From Alphaproteobacteria bacterium (GTDB lineage Bacteria > Pseudomonadota > Alphaproteobacteria > Micropepsales > Micropepsaceae): a stretch of DNA of 49,113 nucleotides. Below are positions 41,625 through 48,962 of the stretch, in pieces. The stretch lies in assembly GCA_025350465.1 (NCBI GenBank), contig JANXXU010000034.1, forward strand, positions 1-49,113, read 5' to 3'. The translations under genes were made by a program, and so were the position numbers. The stretch's first letter is position 1, and each line of letters starts with the position of its first letter. The notes beneath the pieces are model-generated. The model worked only from the letters and a program-made list of their open reading frames with translations. It was not told the DNA's origin and searched no databases.

Positions 41625-43046
41625 TTACGAGGCTGCCGCGATCGGTTCACCGGCCGCTTCGTGCGCCTCGACGACGCGCGCCGCGGGCAGGATGACGGTA
41701 ACGGTTGTGCCCAGCCCGACTTCGCTCTCGATCCTCAAGCCGCCGCCGTGCGCCTGAACGAGACCTTTGACGATCGGCAGGCCCAGACCGGTGCCGCGAT
41801 CGTCGGTTGTCGCGACGTCGTGTCGGCCTTGGCCGAAATTCTCCAGAACGCAATCGAGGTCCTCGCGCGCGATGCCGACACCCGTGTCGGAAACGGTGAT
41901 TTGCCCCGACCCGTCGTTTAGGCAACGCAGAGCGACGGTCACGGTCCCGCTGCGTTGCGTGAATTTCACCGCGTTCGCAAGCAGGTTGATCAGGATTTGG
42001 CGGATGGCCCGCTCGTCGGCGATCAATGTGAGGTCTTGCGGCGAATCCAAGAGCAAGCGAAGCGATTTCTGCTTGGCCTGCGGTTCGATGAAGCACAATG
42101 CCTCGCGTGCTTGAGCGATCAGCGAGAAGCGCGTCTCCTTTAGCTGCCACTTACCGGCTTCGATCTTCGAGAGATCGAGAATGTCGTTGATGAGACCGAG
42201 GAGGTGGCTGCCGCTCGCATGAACGTTGGCGGCGTAGTCGGCGTAACGGTCGATCGCGTCGCGGCCGAAGAGCAAGCCCTTGATAACTTCCGAAAAGCCG
42301 AGCACCGCGTTCAGGGGCGTGCGCAATTCGTGGCTCATATTGGCGAGGAATTCGGACTTCGCCGTGCTCGCGCGCTCGGCCTTTTCGCGCGCGCTGTTCG
42401 CGTCTTCGACCGCGCCGCGCAATTTGGCGATCAGCGATTCCTTGTCTTCGCGCAGCATCAGCATTTCGCGCGTCAATTGCCAGACCGCCCTCGAATACAT
42501 CGCGACGAGGCCGATATAGCAAAGCTGCAAGAACGCCATCAACGGCCCGACGGGGTAGCGCTCGTTCACCAGCGTGATCCCGACGAAGAAGATCGCGTAG
42601 GGGGCGATGTTGGTCACCACGACCGGCACGCTCGGCGCCGACTGGGCGCCCGCGCACGCAAGACCGGCCGCCAACACGACGTAGAGCAGTACATTGTTGA
42701 GGCGATTGTCGGCGATCCAAAACAGAGGTGCGACACTTGCAAACGCGAGCGAGGAGACGAACAGCGCGACGCAAATGGCGATCGTCCAGGCAAGGACACG
42801 CTCGCTGCGCCGGTCATCGTGGAGAAACAAGCGCAGGATCGTCAGTGTCACCGACCAGGTCAGGGTCGACACGATACCCCATTCCGCCAACCTGGCGACA
42901 CCGAACCATTGGGTGAGCATCGCGCCGAGGCCGGCGATGACGAGCGGCAACGGCAACAGATTCGTCCAAAGATAGCGGGCCGCAATCTCAAGATGCGGCA
43001 AAGCGAGCGCGCCGGGCGGACGAAGGGACAGAAGCCGAACTCGCAT
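41625..43046 (-). CDS. Membrane histidine kinase with multi-helix sensor
   Basis: 473 residues. The N-terminal half (about 25-190) has six or so hydrophobic helices, a multi-TM sensor. A coiled-coil (about 195-230) is followed by HisKA with His239 in FLANMSHELRTPLNAVLGF and HATPase_c with ILINLLANAVKFT, DTGVGI and GTGLGLPIV. No receiver domain. The ATG at 43046 is chosen because the preceding 113 residues of open frame look like non-coding sequence; no clear Shine-Dalgarno is seen. The kinase is convergent with the HerA cluster and has no adjacent regulator. The H-box is nearly identical to that of the soluble kinase at 38396. Confidence 0.87.
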   Translation of the reverse strand: MRVRLLSLRPPGALALPHLEIAARYLWTNLLPLPLVIAGLGAMLTQWFGVARLAEWGIVSTLTWSVTLTILRLFLHDDRRSERVLAWTIAICVALFVSSLAFASVAPLFWIADNRLNNVLLYVVLAAGLACAGAQSAPSVPVVVTNIAPYAIFFVGITLVNERYPVGPLMAFLQLCYIGLVAMYSRAVWQLTREMLMLREDKESLIAKLRGAVEDANSAREKAERASTAKSEFLANMSHELRTPLNAVLGFSEVIKGLLFGRDAIDRYADYAANVHASGSHLLGLINDILDLSKIEAGKWQLKETRFSLIAQAREALCFIEPQAKQKSLRLLLDSPQDLTLIADERAIRQILINLLANAVKFTQRSGTVTVALRCLNDGSGQITVSDTGVGIAREDLDCVLENFGQGRHDVATTDDRGTGLGLPIVKGLVQAHGGGLRIESEVGLGTTVTVILPAARVVEAHEAAGEPIAAAS

Positions 43047-43384
43047 AGCAACACGTACCGGCGGTGAACTCCGTCTCAACCCGGCCCGCATCGGCAAAAT
43101 TGAGAGGCTGTATCCAGGGTTTGAGCGCGGCAAGCCTAGCAAGTGGGCGTTAATGTGGGGCTTATCGCGACGCCGTTGTTGGTCGGCATTAACGATTTGT
43201 TTACCGACGCAATGGCTGAAACTTTTGCTGGCGATAGGCGCTGTTGAAATTTGCGTGGGTCCGTGCGGGGCCGAAGCGCGCTGCGTTGATGTGGTGCCCT
43301 TCGCTATACTGGTGCGGGGGAGAATCAGTTGCGGGCCGTTCAGCTCGCCATCTGACGGCTCCGGCAAACTTTGAGGTGCGCGCA
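43047..43384. other. Divergent intergenic region
   Basis: 338 bases between the divergent histidine kinase and the membrane protein. It must contain promoters for both. I see no repeat, RNA or small gene that I can support. Confidence 0.5.
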
Positions 43385-43858
43385 ATGGCGAGACGATTCA
43401 GGCGGCGAATTCGCATCACCACCGGCAGCGTCTTCTTCGACGTGATGCCGCTGCTGGCGATTCCGATGATCTACTACAACTTCGTGGTCTTCGCCGGCTT
43501 TGCCGGCGCCGGCGATCAGGTCGCCGCCTGGATGACCGCGCCGGCGCTGTCGGTCCACATGTTCTCGGGCGCCATTCTCAGCCTCTCGGTCTCCGATATC
43601 ATCCTCTTCGCGTGCATGCCGCTGCTCTTCTTCGAGATCGTCAAGTCTGCGCGCACGGATTCACTGTCAGTGGTGAACCACATCATCTCGACGTTGACAC
43701 TGGTCGTCACAGTCGTCGAATTTGTCTCCGTACCCGGCTTCTCGACGGCGGTGTTCTGCCTGATGACCCTAATGCAACTCGTTGACGTCATCGCCGGCTT
43801 TACCGTGACGATCGTTGCCGCGCGGCGTGACGTCGGTATGCCGAGCGTTGTGGGGTAA
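43385..43858 (+). CDS. Small 4-TM membrane protein, paralogue of the one at 33269
   Basis: 157 residues. A basic N-terminus (MARRFRRRIRITT) precedes four membrane helices with the landmarks described for its paralogue: DVMPLLAIPMIYYN, VHMFSGA, FFEIVKSARTDSLSVVNH, LMQLVDVIAGFTVTIVAARRDVG. Two copies within 10 kb imply duplication or recruitment; they are not adjacent. GAGGTG is 4 bases before the ATG. Unknown function. It is followed by a strong hairpin and then a convergent gene, like its paralogue. Confidence 0.82.
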   Translation: MARRFRRRIRITTGSVFFDVMPLLAIPMIYYNFVVFAGFAGAGDQVAAWMTAPALSVHMFSGAILSLSVSDIILFACMPLLFFEIVKSARTDSLSVVNHIISTLTLVVTVVEFVSVPGFSTAVFCLMTLMQLVDVIAGFTVTIVAARRDVGMPSVVG

Positions 43859-43866
43859 ACCTCTTG

Positions 43867-43898
43867 GGCGATCGGCGGTCTGACAGCCGCTGATCGCC
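43867..43898. terminator. 12-bp hairpin between convergent genes
   Basis: GGCGATCGGCGG at 43867-43878 pairs with CCGCTGATCGCC at 43887-43898 (one G-T pair) around an 8-base loop, filling the 41-base gap between the convergent membrane-protein and amidohydrolase stops. No T tract follows on either strand. Confidence 0.55.
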
Positions 43899-43899
43899 G

Positions 43900-44784
43900 T
43901 CAGGTTTGTTGCGGCGCGTGTTCGCCGTCGAGGGTCAGGATCCCGCCGTAAAGGTCGGGACGCCGATCACGGAAGAGCCCCCAGTTCAAACGCTGGCGTT
44001 GGTTTTGTTCCAGATCGAAAGTCGCCGTGATTACGGCCTCGTCGTTCATGCCGGCTTCGGCGATCTTGGCCCCGGTTGCGTCGGTGATGAACGATGAGCC
44101 GTAGAAGGTGAGTTCGCAGCTCTTGCCGACTTCGCGCCCGATGCGATTGGAGGCCACAACCGGCACCATGTTGGCCGCGGCATGACCTTGCATGACGCGC
44201 TGCCAATGATCGCGTGAGTTGATTGTCGGGTCATGAGGCTCCGAGCCGATGGCCGTCGGATAGCAAATGATTTCGGCGCCTTTGAGCGCGAGGATGCGCG
44301 CCGCTTCCGGAAACCACTGATCCCAGCAGATGGCGCCGCCGACCTTGGCATAGCGGGTTTGCCAAACGCGAAAGCCCGTGTCGCCGGGACTGAAATAGTA
44401 CTTCTCGCGATAGCCCGGACCGTCGGGAATATGCGACTTGCGGTAGACGCCCAGGATCTCGCCGTCGGCGTCGATCATGACGAGCGAATTGTATTGCGCG
44501 TTGTTGGCGCGCTCGAAGATCGAGACCGGCAACACGACGCGCAATTCCGCCGCCAGTTTTCTCATGCGTTGGACGGCTGCGTTCGCATCGACAGGCAGCG
44601 CCAGGTTCATATATTCGGGATCGGTGTCCTTGCAAAAATAGGGCGCTTCGAACAGCTCCTGAATCAAGACGAGTTGCGCGCCTTTGGCATGTGCGCTGCG
44701 AACCAGCTTCTCGGCCGTCGCAATGTTGGCGTCGCGGTCCCAGGTGCAGGCCATCTGGGTGGCGGCGACGGTCAGTTGGCTCAT
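43900..44784 (-). CDS. aguB: Carbon-nitrogen hydrolase, N-carbamoylputrescine amidase type
   Basis: 294 residues. The nitrilase triad is Glu43 in LIQELFEAPYF, Lys116 in VYRKSHIPDG and Cys153 in AICWDQWFPEAAR. The YFCKDTDP, SHIPDGPGYREKYYFSPGD and RDHWQRVMQGHAAAN segments are those of AguB enzymes, which convert N-carbamoylputrescine to putrescine. AGGGA precedes the ATG at 44784 by 8 bases; the frame upstream is rejected. Agmatine deiminase (aguA), the usual partner, is not in the window. Confidence 0.92.
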   Translation of the reverse strand: MSQLTVAATQMACTWDRDANIATAEKLVRSAHAKGAQLVLIQELFEAPYFCKDTDPEYMNLALPVDANAAVQRMRKLAAELRVVLPVSIFERANNAQYNSLVMIDADGEILGVYRKSHIPDGPGYREKYYFSPGDTGFRVWQTRYAKVGGAICWDQWFPEAARILALKGAEIICYPTAIGSEPHDPTINSRDHWQRVMQGHAAANMVPVVASNRIGREVGKSCELTFYGSSFITDATGAKIAEAGMNDEAVITATFDLEQNQRQRLNWGLFRDRRPDLYGGILTLDGEHAPQQT

Positions 44785-44855
44785 CAAGCGAATCCCTGCA
44801 AATGCGGCACCGGCGGCGTCTGATTTACTCCAATCCGGCGCGGCGAGCGAGCCTC

Positions 44856-45743
44856 TCAGCGCCGCGAGGGATTGGCGGCCGATGCATCGTCCGGCGTGCG
44901 CCGTGTCGGAATGGCGACGCTGCAAATCTCCAGCACTCTCGGCGGTTGGTGCAGCCAAAAATCCGACACGGCTTCTCGCCGTTCTTGTTTTTTTGTCGCA
45001 AAGCCCGGGCCGTCCGTGCGCATCACTTGGAACCTGGGCCGTTCCTTGCGCGGCATATCGCTGGCGATTTGAACCTTCAGGATCGGGTCGCGTTGATCGA
45101 CGTCTTTGATGACGCCGCTGTCGACGGCGGCGTCGCCGCGATTGAGTTTCTGAAGGTATTGCATGCCTTCAAGGACGCGCCCGAAGACCGAAAGATTGCG
45201 ATCGAGCCGGCGCGGAGCTTGGCCGATGACGACGTAGAACTCGGTCCCGCCGGTGTCGGGATTGTCGTCGCGCGCCATCGCGACGGTGCCCGGGCAGTGC
45301 ACGAGCCACAATTTCTTATCGCTCGGGTCTCGGGCGGCGGGGAAGCCGTTGATGTGGCCGACCTCCGGCGCATAGAGATCGGCTGAGTTGAGGGGGGTGA
45401 ATTCAAAATCCGCCGACGGATCGTGGTCGAACTCACGCCTCAAGGCGGGCCACTCGGTGAGTTTCTTGTCGTCGCCTTCGCCGATGCCGCCTTGGGCGAC
45501 GAAGCCGTCGATCACGCGGTAGAATGTCTTGCCGTCGTAAAAATGCGCGCGCGCAAGGGCGCGCATGCGCGCGACATGTTTGGGCGCGAATTCCGGGAAC
45601 AATTCGATCGCGATGCGGCCGTATTTGACGTCGATGAGCATCAGATTGTCGGGATCGACGTTGCGCCAGTCGTCGTCGGCGCGCGCGACGGCGACCGACG
45701 CCTGCAGCGATATCAGCGCCGCGACCAACCACCATCGTTTCAC
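44856..45743 (-). CDS. Exported peptidyl-prolyl cis-trans isomerase (cyclophilin type)
   Basis: 295 residues. A GTG start with GGGGG upstream gives MKRWWLVAALISLQASVAVA, a clean signal peptide ending ARA. The cyclophilin domain (about 35-215) has FYDGKTFYRVIDGFVAQGG, GTVAMARDDNPDTGGTEFYVVIGQ and LSVFGRVLEGM. It catalyses proline isomerisation in folding of exported proteins. After the domain, about 65 more residues (RPRFQVMRTDGPGF and a basic, Arg/Pro tail) have no recognised fold. Isolated gene, probably monocistronic. Confidence 0.88.
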   Translation of the reverse strand: MKRWWLVAALISLQASVAVARADDDWRNVDPDNLMLIDVKYGRIAIELFPEFAPKHVARMRALARAHFYDGKTFYRVIDGFVAQGGIGEGDDKKLTEWPALRREFDHDPSADFEFTPLNSADLYAPEVGHINGFPAARDPSDKKLWLVHCPGTVAMARDDNPDTGGTEFYVVIGQAPRRLDRNLSVFGRVLEGMQYLQKLNRGDAAVDSGVIKDVDQRDPILKVQIASDMPRKERPRFQVMRTDGPGFATKKQERREAVSDFWLHQPPRVLEICSVAIPTRRTPDDASAANPSRR

Positions 45744-45818
45744 GTTGAGCCCCCGTACTTGGCCGTCGAACAATGCACCGCGCACGCGCAGCGCGCAACG
45801 CGGCCCGGCGCCCTCGCG

Positions 45819-46580
45819 TTAACCCAAACGCGTCGGCGCCTGAGGGATGGTGCGCCAAAATTCCGGATCGTGGCCGTACATGATGCGGGCGCCGCGCTCT
45901 TGCATGGCGCGGAAACGGTGAAAGACCGCAAGCGCCGCTTCCTTGTCGGCGACGATCCCCGGCAAATGCAAATTGTCCAGCGATTGCTTCAGATAGCAGG
46001 CGTCGCCGCACAGGATGAATTCGCCACCCGCCGTTCTGACGCGTAGCGATTGGTGGCCGGGCGTGTGGCCATGGGTCGGAAGGCAGACGACTGTCCCGTC
46101 GTCGAATAGGTCATGCTCGCCTGCGATTTTATGCACCTGCTGGCCGGTGTCGAAGTCGCCCTTGTGATAGGCGACATCGTGGTCGGGCTGAGCCATCGCG
46201 TGATCCCATTCCGCGCGTTGCAATACGACTTCGGCGTTGGGAATTTGCGCGTTGCCGCCGGCGTGGTCGTAGTGCAGGTGAGAATTTATCAAATGGGTGA
46301 TTTCGCCCGGCGCGATCGAGAGTGCTGCAAGGCGCGCGGCGACTTCTTCGCCCGGCGAAAATATCGGGATGTTCGCCTTGATGCCTTCGGGGCCCAGATA
46401 ACCCGCCGCGTCGGTCTGCGCCTTGAGATGCATGCCGCTGTCGAACAAAACCTTGCCCCGCGAATGCACGATCACATAAGCCGGCACCGGCACCGTGATC
46501 CAACCCTTCGTCTTCGCCAAAAGAAACGCGGAAGGGATCGTCAGATGCCCGCAGGTGACGGCGTAAAGTTCGACTGGCAT
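45819..46580 (-). CDS. Metallo-beta-lactamase-fold N-acyl homoserine lactonase family protein
   Basis: 253 residues. The HxHxDH metal motif is SHLHYDHAGGN (His101, His103, Asp105, His106). Downstream ligands appear in GHTPGHQS, GDACYL and YGHDPEFW. The start MPVELYAVTCGHLTIPSAF and the spacing match the AttM/AhlD-type lactonases that open acyl homoserine lactone rings (quorum quenching). Other MBL-fold hydrolases of similar length exist, so substrate is not certain. No luxI or luxR gene is present nearby. Confidence 0.87.
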   Translation of the reverse strand: MPVELYAVTCGHLTIPSAFLLAKTKGWITVPVPAYVIVHSRGKVLFDSGMHLKAQTDAAGYLGPEGIKANIPIFSPGEEVAARLAALSIAPGEITHLINSHLHYDHAGGNAQIPNAEVVLQRAEWDHAMAQPDHDVAYHKGDFDTGQQVHKIAGEHDLFDDGTVVCLPTHGHTPGHQSLRVRTAGGEFILCGDACYLKQSLDNLHLPGIVADKEAALAVFHRFRAMQERGARIMYGHDPEFWRTIPQAPTRLG

Positions 46581-46685
46581 TGGTGAGCGGCCTCAGTCGC
46601 ATCGCGGATAGCGGGACATACGCACTTGACAGACTGAGACTATCCCCGGTGTGCTATTATCCGCTTCCAAAAAGGGGAGGAGCCG

Positions 46686-47120
46686 GTGAGATTTTCAGCG
46701 ACATTGTGCGTTTCAGTTTTGGTCTTGACCGCGGTGTTGGCGCGTCCCTCTACGGCGGCGGCTGAAGGCGCCGTGGCCGTCGGCTCTTCGGGAAACATTG
46801 CAGCAGATGGCGTCGCAGTTGGCATTTCCTTGGACCAATCTACGCCGGCGGAGGCTGCCGCCGAAGCGCTCAAAAACTGCAACTCCTATAGGGCGGCACA
46901 CAATATGGCGGCATCGTGCGTGATCGTCGGCTCCTTCAAGCGGGAATGCATTTCGACCGCTTACGATCTCAAAGCCGGGACGCCTGGATTTGGCTGGGCC
47001 ATCGGACCGGATAAGGCAAAGGCCAATGAGCGGGCGCTGGCAGCTTGCCAGGCAACGGCAGGGGAGGATCGCCGCGCCTTTTGCCAGCTCCTCACCTCGA
47101 AATGTGATGCGCGCGACTAA
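46686..47120 (+). CDS. DUF4189 domain protein, exported
   Basis: 144 residues from a GTG start preceded by GGGAGGAG. A signal peptide (1-26, ending AAA) is followed by the DUF4189 pattern: GAVAVGSSGN, then STPAEAAAEALKNC, CVIVGSFKRECISTAYD, FGWAIGPDKAKANERALAACQ and a C-terminal CQLLTSKC. Cysteines are probably paired in disulfides. DUF4189 proteins are found near type VI secretion and in alphaproteobacterial periplasm; function is undetermined. Confidence 0.85.
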   Translation: MRFSATLCVSVLVLTAVLARPSTAAAEGAVAVGSSGNIAADGVAVGISLDQSTPAEAAAEALKNCNSYRAAHNMAASCVIVGSFKRECISTAYDLKAGTPGFGWAIGPDKAKANERALAACQATAGEDRRAFCQLLTSKCDARD

Positions 47121-47184
47121 GGCGTGCGCCGCGCGTCAGCCCTTTTCAAATCGCCGGCCTGGGGGCGGGCATGACAGATTGAAG

Positions 47185-47210
47185 GGGAGGCGACGTTGCG
47201 GCCGCCTCCC
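47185..47210. terminator. Hairpin between convergent genes
   Basis: GGGAGGCG at 47185-47192 pairs with CGCCTCCC at 47203-47210 around a 10-base loop, between the DUF4189 gene (+) and the RHH gene (-). No T run follows. Confidence 0.5.
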
Positions 47211-47215
47211 AAACC

Positions 47216-47488
47216 TCAGACGAAAATTTTATAGCCGACCACTTCGCCGTTTGGGCGCTTGAGAGAAAACTCCGCGCCGGCGGTATGCTCGTCGACGAGG
47301 GCTTCAAAGACCCGCAGCGCGTTGCGGATCACCTCGGCGTAAGAGGCGGCCTCGGTTTTCTCGCGCAGGCGCTGCAGGCGTTCCATCGCCTGCGGCGGCA
47401 ACTCGAGCTGGACGCGCGTGGTATTGCGTTCGCCGTTTTCGCCGCGCTGGCGCGCACCGAAACCGTGGCGGCGGTGATGTCCGTGCAT
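47216..47488 (-). CDS. Ribbon-helix-helix (RHH) DNA-binding protein
   Basis: 90 residues. A His/Arg-rich N-terminus (MHGHHRRHGFGARQRG) precedes the RHH core: TTRVQLELPPQAMERLQRL (strand, then helix) and SYAEVIRNALRVFEALVDEH. A short beta-like C-terminal tail follows. The fold is that of MetJ/Arc/CopG repressors. GAAGGAG is 8 bases before the ATG. It starts 4 bases after the stop of the membrane-protein gene, so the two form an operon. Autoregulation through the TGTCAA half-sites upstream (47943-47978) is a reasonable guess. Confidence 0.8.
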   Translation of the reverse strand: MHGHHRRHGFGARQRGENGERNTTRVQLELPPQAMERLQRLREKTEAASYAEVIRNALRVFEALVDEHTAGAEFSLKRPNGEVVGYKIFV

Positions 47489-47492
47489 GGCG

Positions 47493-47888
47493 TTAGCTCC
47501 TTCCCGAGGCGGTGGCATCGGGTCCGGCGTCGGGCTGCGGCCCGTCGTCTCTGCGCTCGCGCCCGTCGTATCGGCCGTCATAGGGTCCTTCGTACCGGTC
47601 ATGCCAATGATGGCGGCGCAACGCGAACGCCAATATCGCGATGGCGATCAGCGCGAGAACGACGCCCGGATAACTGACGGCCGCCGAGATCAGGGCGATA
47701 AAGGCGACGATGGCGAGCAGCGGCGCGAACATGAAGGGTCCGCGGCGCCAGGCACGCATGCGGTAATGGCCGCGCCGGCCACGAAACCGGTAGCCGTCGC
47801 AATAATCGCCGCGCTCGTCCTCGTTTGGTTCGGGCTCAGCTGAGTCCACCGGAAATTCGGCGCCGACGCCGACATTGAGTTTGCTCAA
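47493..47888 (-). CDS. Small membrane protein with Arg/Asp-rich tail
   Basis: 131 residues from a TTG start with AGAGGAGG at good spacing. A charged N-terminus (1-45) precedes one long or two short hydrophobic helices (about 52-90: FMFAPLLAIVAFIALISAA, VSYPGVVLALIAIAILAF). The C-terminal tail contains repeated DRYEGPYDGRYDGRERRD units. No family recognised. It is the first gene of the operon with the RHH protein, transcribed away from the transposase. Confidence 0.72.
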   Translation of the reverse strand: MSKLNVGVGAEFPVDSAEPEPNEDERGDYCDGYRFRGRRGHYRMRAWRRGPFMFAPLLAIVAFIALISAAVSYPGVVLALIAIAILAFALRRHHWHDRYEGPYDGRYDGRERRDDGPQPDAGPDATASGRS

Positions 47889-47919
47889 AGCGACCTCCTC
47901 TGATTTTTGTCGCTCCGGC

Positions 47920-47948
47920 TATATCATCATAGAATCATCAAATGTCAA
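47920..47948 (-). promoter_or_regulatory. Promoter of the RHH operon
   Basis: On the minus strand, TTGACA (47943-47948) and GATATA (47920-47925) are separated by 17 bases, a close match to a sigma-70 promoter. The distance to the TTG start at 47888 is about 30 bases. Confidence 0.6.
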
Positions 47949-47978
47949 GGGTATATGTACTTGACAAATCGCTGTCAA
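47943..47978. repeat. Three TGTCAA half-sites forming two inverted repeats
   Basis: TGTCAAG at 47943-47949 and CTTGACA at 47960-47966 form a 7-bp inverted repeat with a 10-base spacer. TTGACA at 47961-47966 and TGTCAA at 47973-47978 form a second one with 6 bases between. The array overlaps the -35 boxes of both divergent promoters, so it may be an operator for one regulator of both. Confidence 0.55.
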
Positions 47979-47988
47979 TCCCTAGATT
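47961..47988 (+). promoter_or_regulatory. Promoter of the transposase gene
   Basis: TTGACA at 47961-47966 and TAGATT at 47983-47988, 16 bases apart, precede the transposase ATG at 48006. AGGGAGGAG is 5-8 bases before the start codon. Confidence 0.5.
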
Positions 47989-48005
47989 AAAGGGAGGAGA
48001 CAGAT

Positions 48006-48959
48006 ATGAGCGTTCTCGACCTAGATTTCTTCCGAAACGAGCAGGCGGCCTATGCGCAGCTTGAGGCCGTTTTGTGGCCCCAGGGGCCTGAGTGCCCGCA
48101 TTGCGGCGTCATCGATCAGGCGACCAAGATCAAGGCCAACACGCCCAAGAAGGTGCGCCACGGCCTCTACAAGTGCGACGCCTGCAAAGAGCAGTTCACC
48201 GTCACAGTCGGAAGCGTCATGCACGGCAGTCACCTCCCGCTGCACAAGTGGCTTCAAGCGGCCTACCTGATTTGCTCCAGCAAGAAGGGCGTCAGCGCCA
48301 AGCAGATCGAGCGCACCATTCAGGTCACCTACAAGTCGGCATGGTTCATGATGCACCGCCTGCGCGCCGCGATGGACCCGATTTACACGGCGGCTCCGCA
48401 GCCTATGGGCGGCGAGGGCAAGATAATCGAAGCGGATGAAACCTATATCGGGCGCAAGGCAGGTTACACAAAAAAAGCCGCCTTTCATCACAAGAACACG
48501 GTTTTCAGTCTTGTTGAGCGTGGCGGCGAAGTGCGCTCGTTCCATCTCGACCGTGCCGACAAGCAAATCGTGAAGGCCATCGTAGACGCCAACGTGCGTC
48601 GCGAGACACGCCACTACACGGACGGTGCGACTTGGTATCAGAACAATGCGCTTGGCCTAGACGGCGGCCACGATTGGGTTGACCACGGCAAGGAAGAATG
48701 GGTGCGCGGCGACGTGCATACGAACACCGTCGAAGGCTTTTTCTCGGTGTTCAAGCGTGGCATGAAGGGCATCTACCAACATTGCAGCGAGAAGCATTTG
48801 CATCGCTATCTCGCGGAATTTGACTTCCGTTACAACAACCGCGAACGCCTTGGCATCGATGACACCAAGCGCACGGAAAATGCCCTAAAGGGTGCGAAAG
48901 GCAAGCGTCTGACGTATCGGCGGACTCGTGAACAACTCGATTCGCAAGCGACGAGTTGA
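48006..48959 (+). mobile_element. IS1595-family transposase (ISXO2-like)
   Basis: 317 residues. An N-terminal zinc ribbon has CPHC (Cys30, Cys33) and CDAC (Cys57, Cys60), followed by the ISXO2-like DDE domain: first Asp in IIEADETYIGRK, second in HYTDGATWY, and HTNTVEGFFSVFKRGMKGIY with the usual Asn/Glu and Lys. This is the complete transposase of an IS1595-family element. Its left end should lie between about 47889 and 48006, but I see no clear terminal inverted repeat, so the boundary is not set. It is followed by an additional frame in the same orientation, as in IS1595 elements with passenger genes. Confidence 0.9.
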
Positions 48960-48962
48960 GCG

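Noticed and set aside
46626-46660. TTGACA and TATTAT before the DUF4189 gene as a promoter
   Set aside because: The boxes are 23 bases apart, too far for a sigma-70 promoter.
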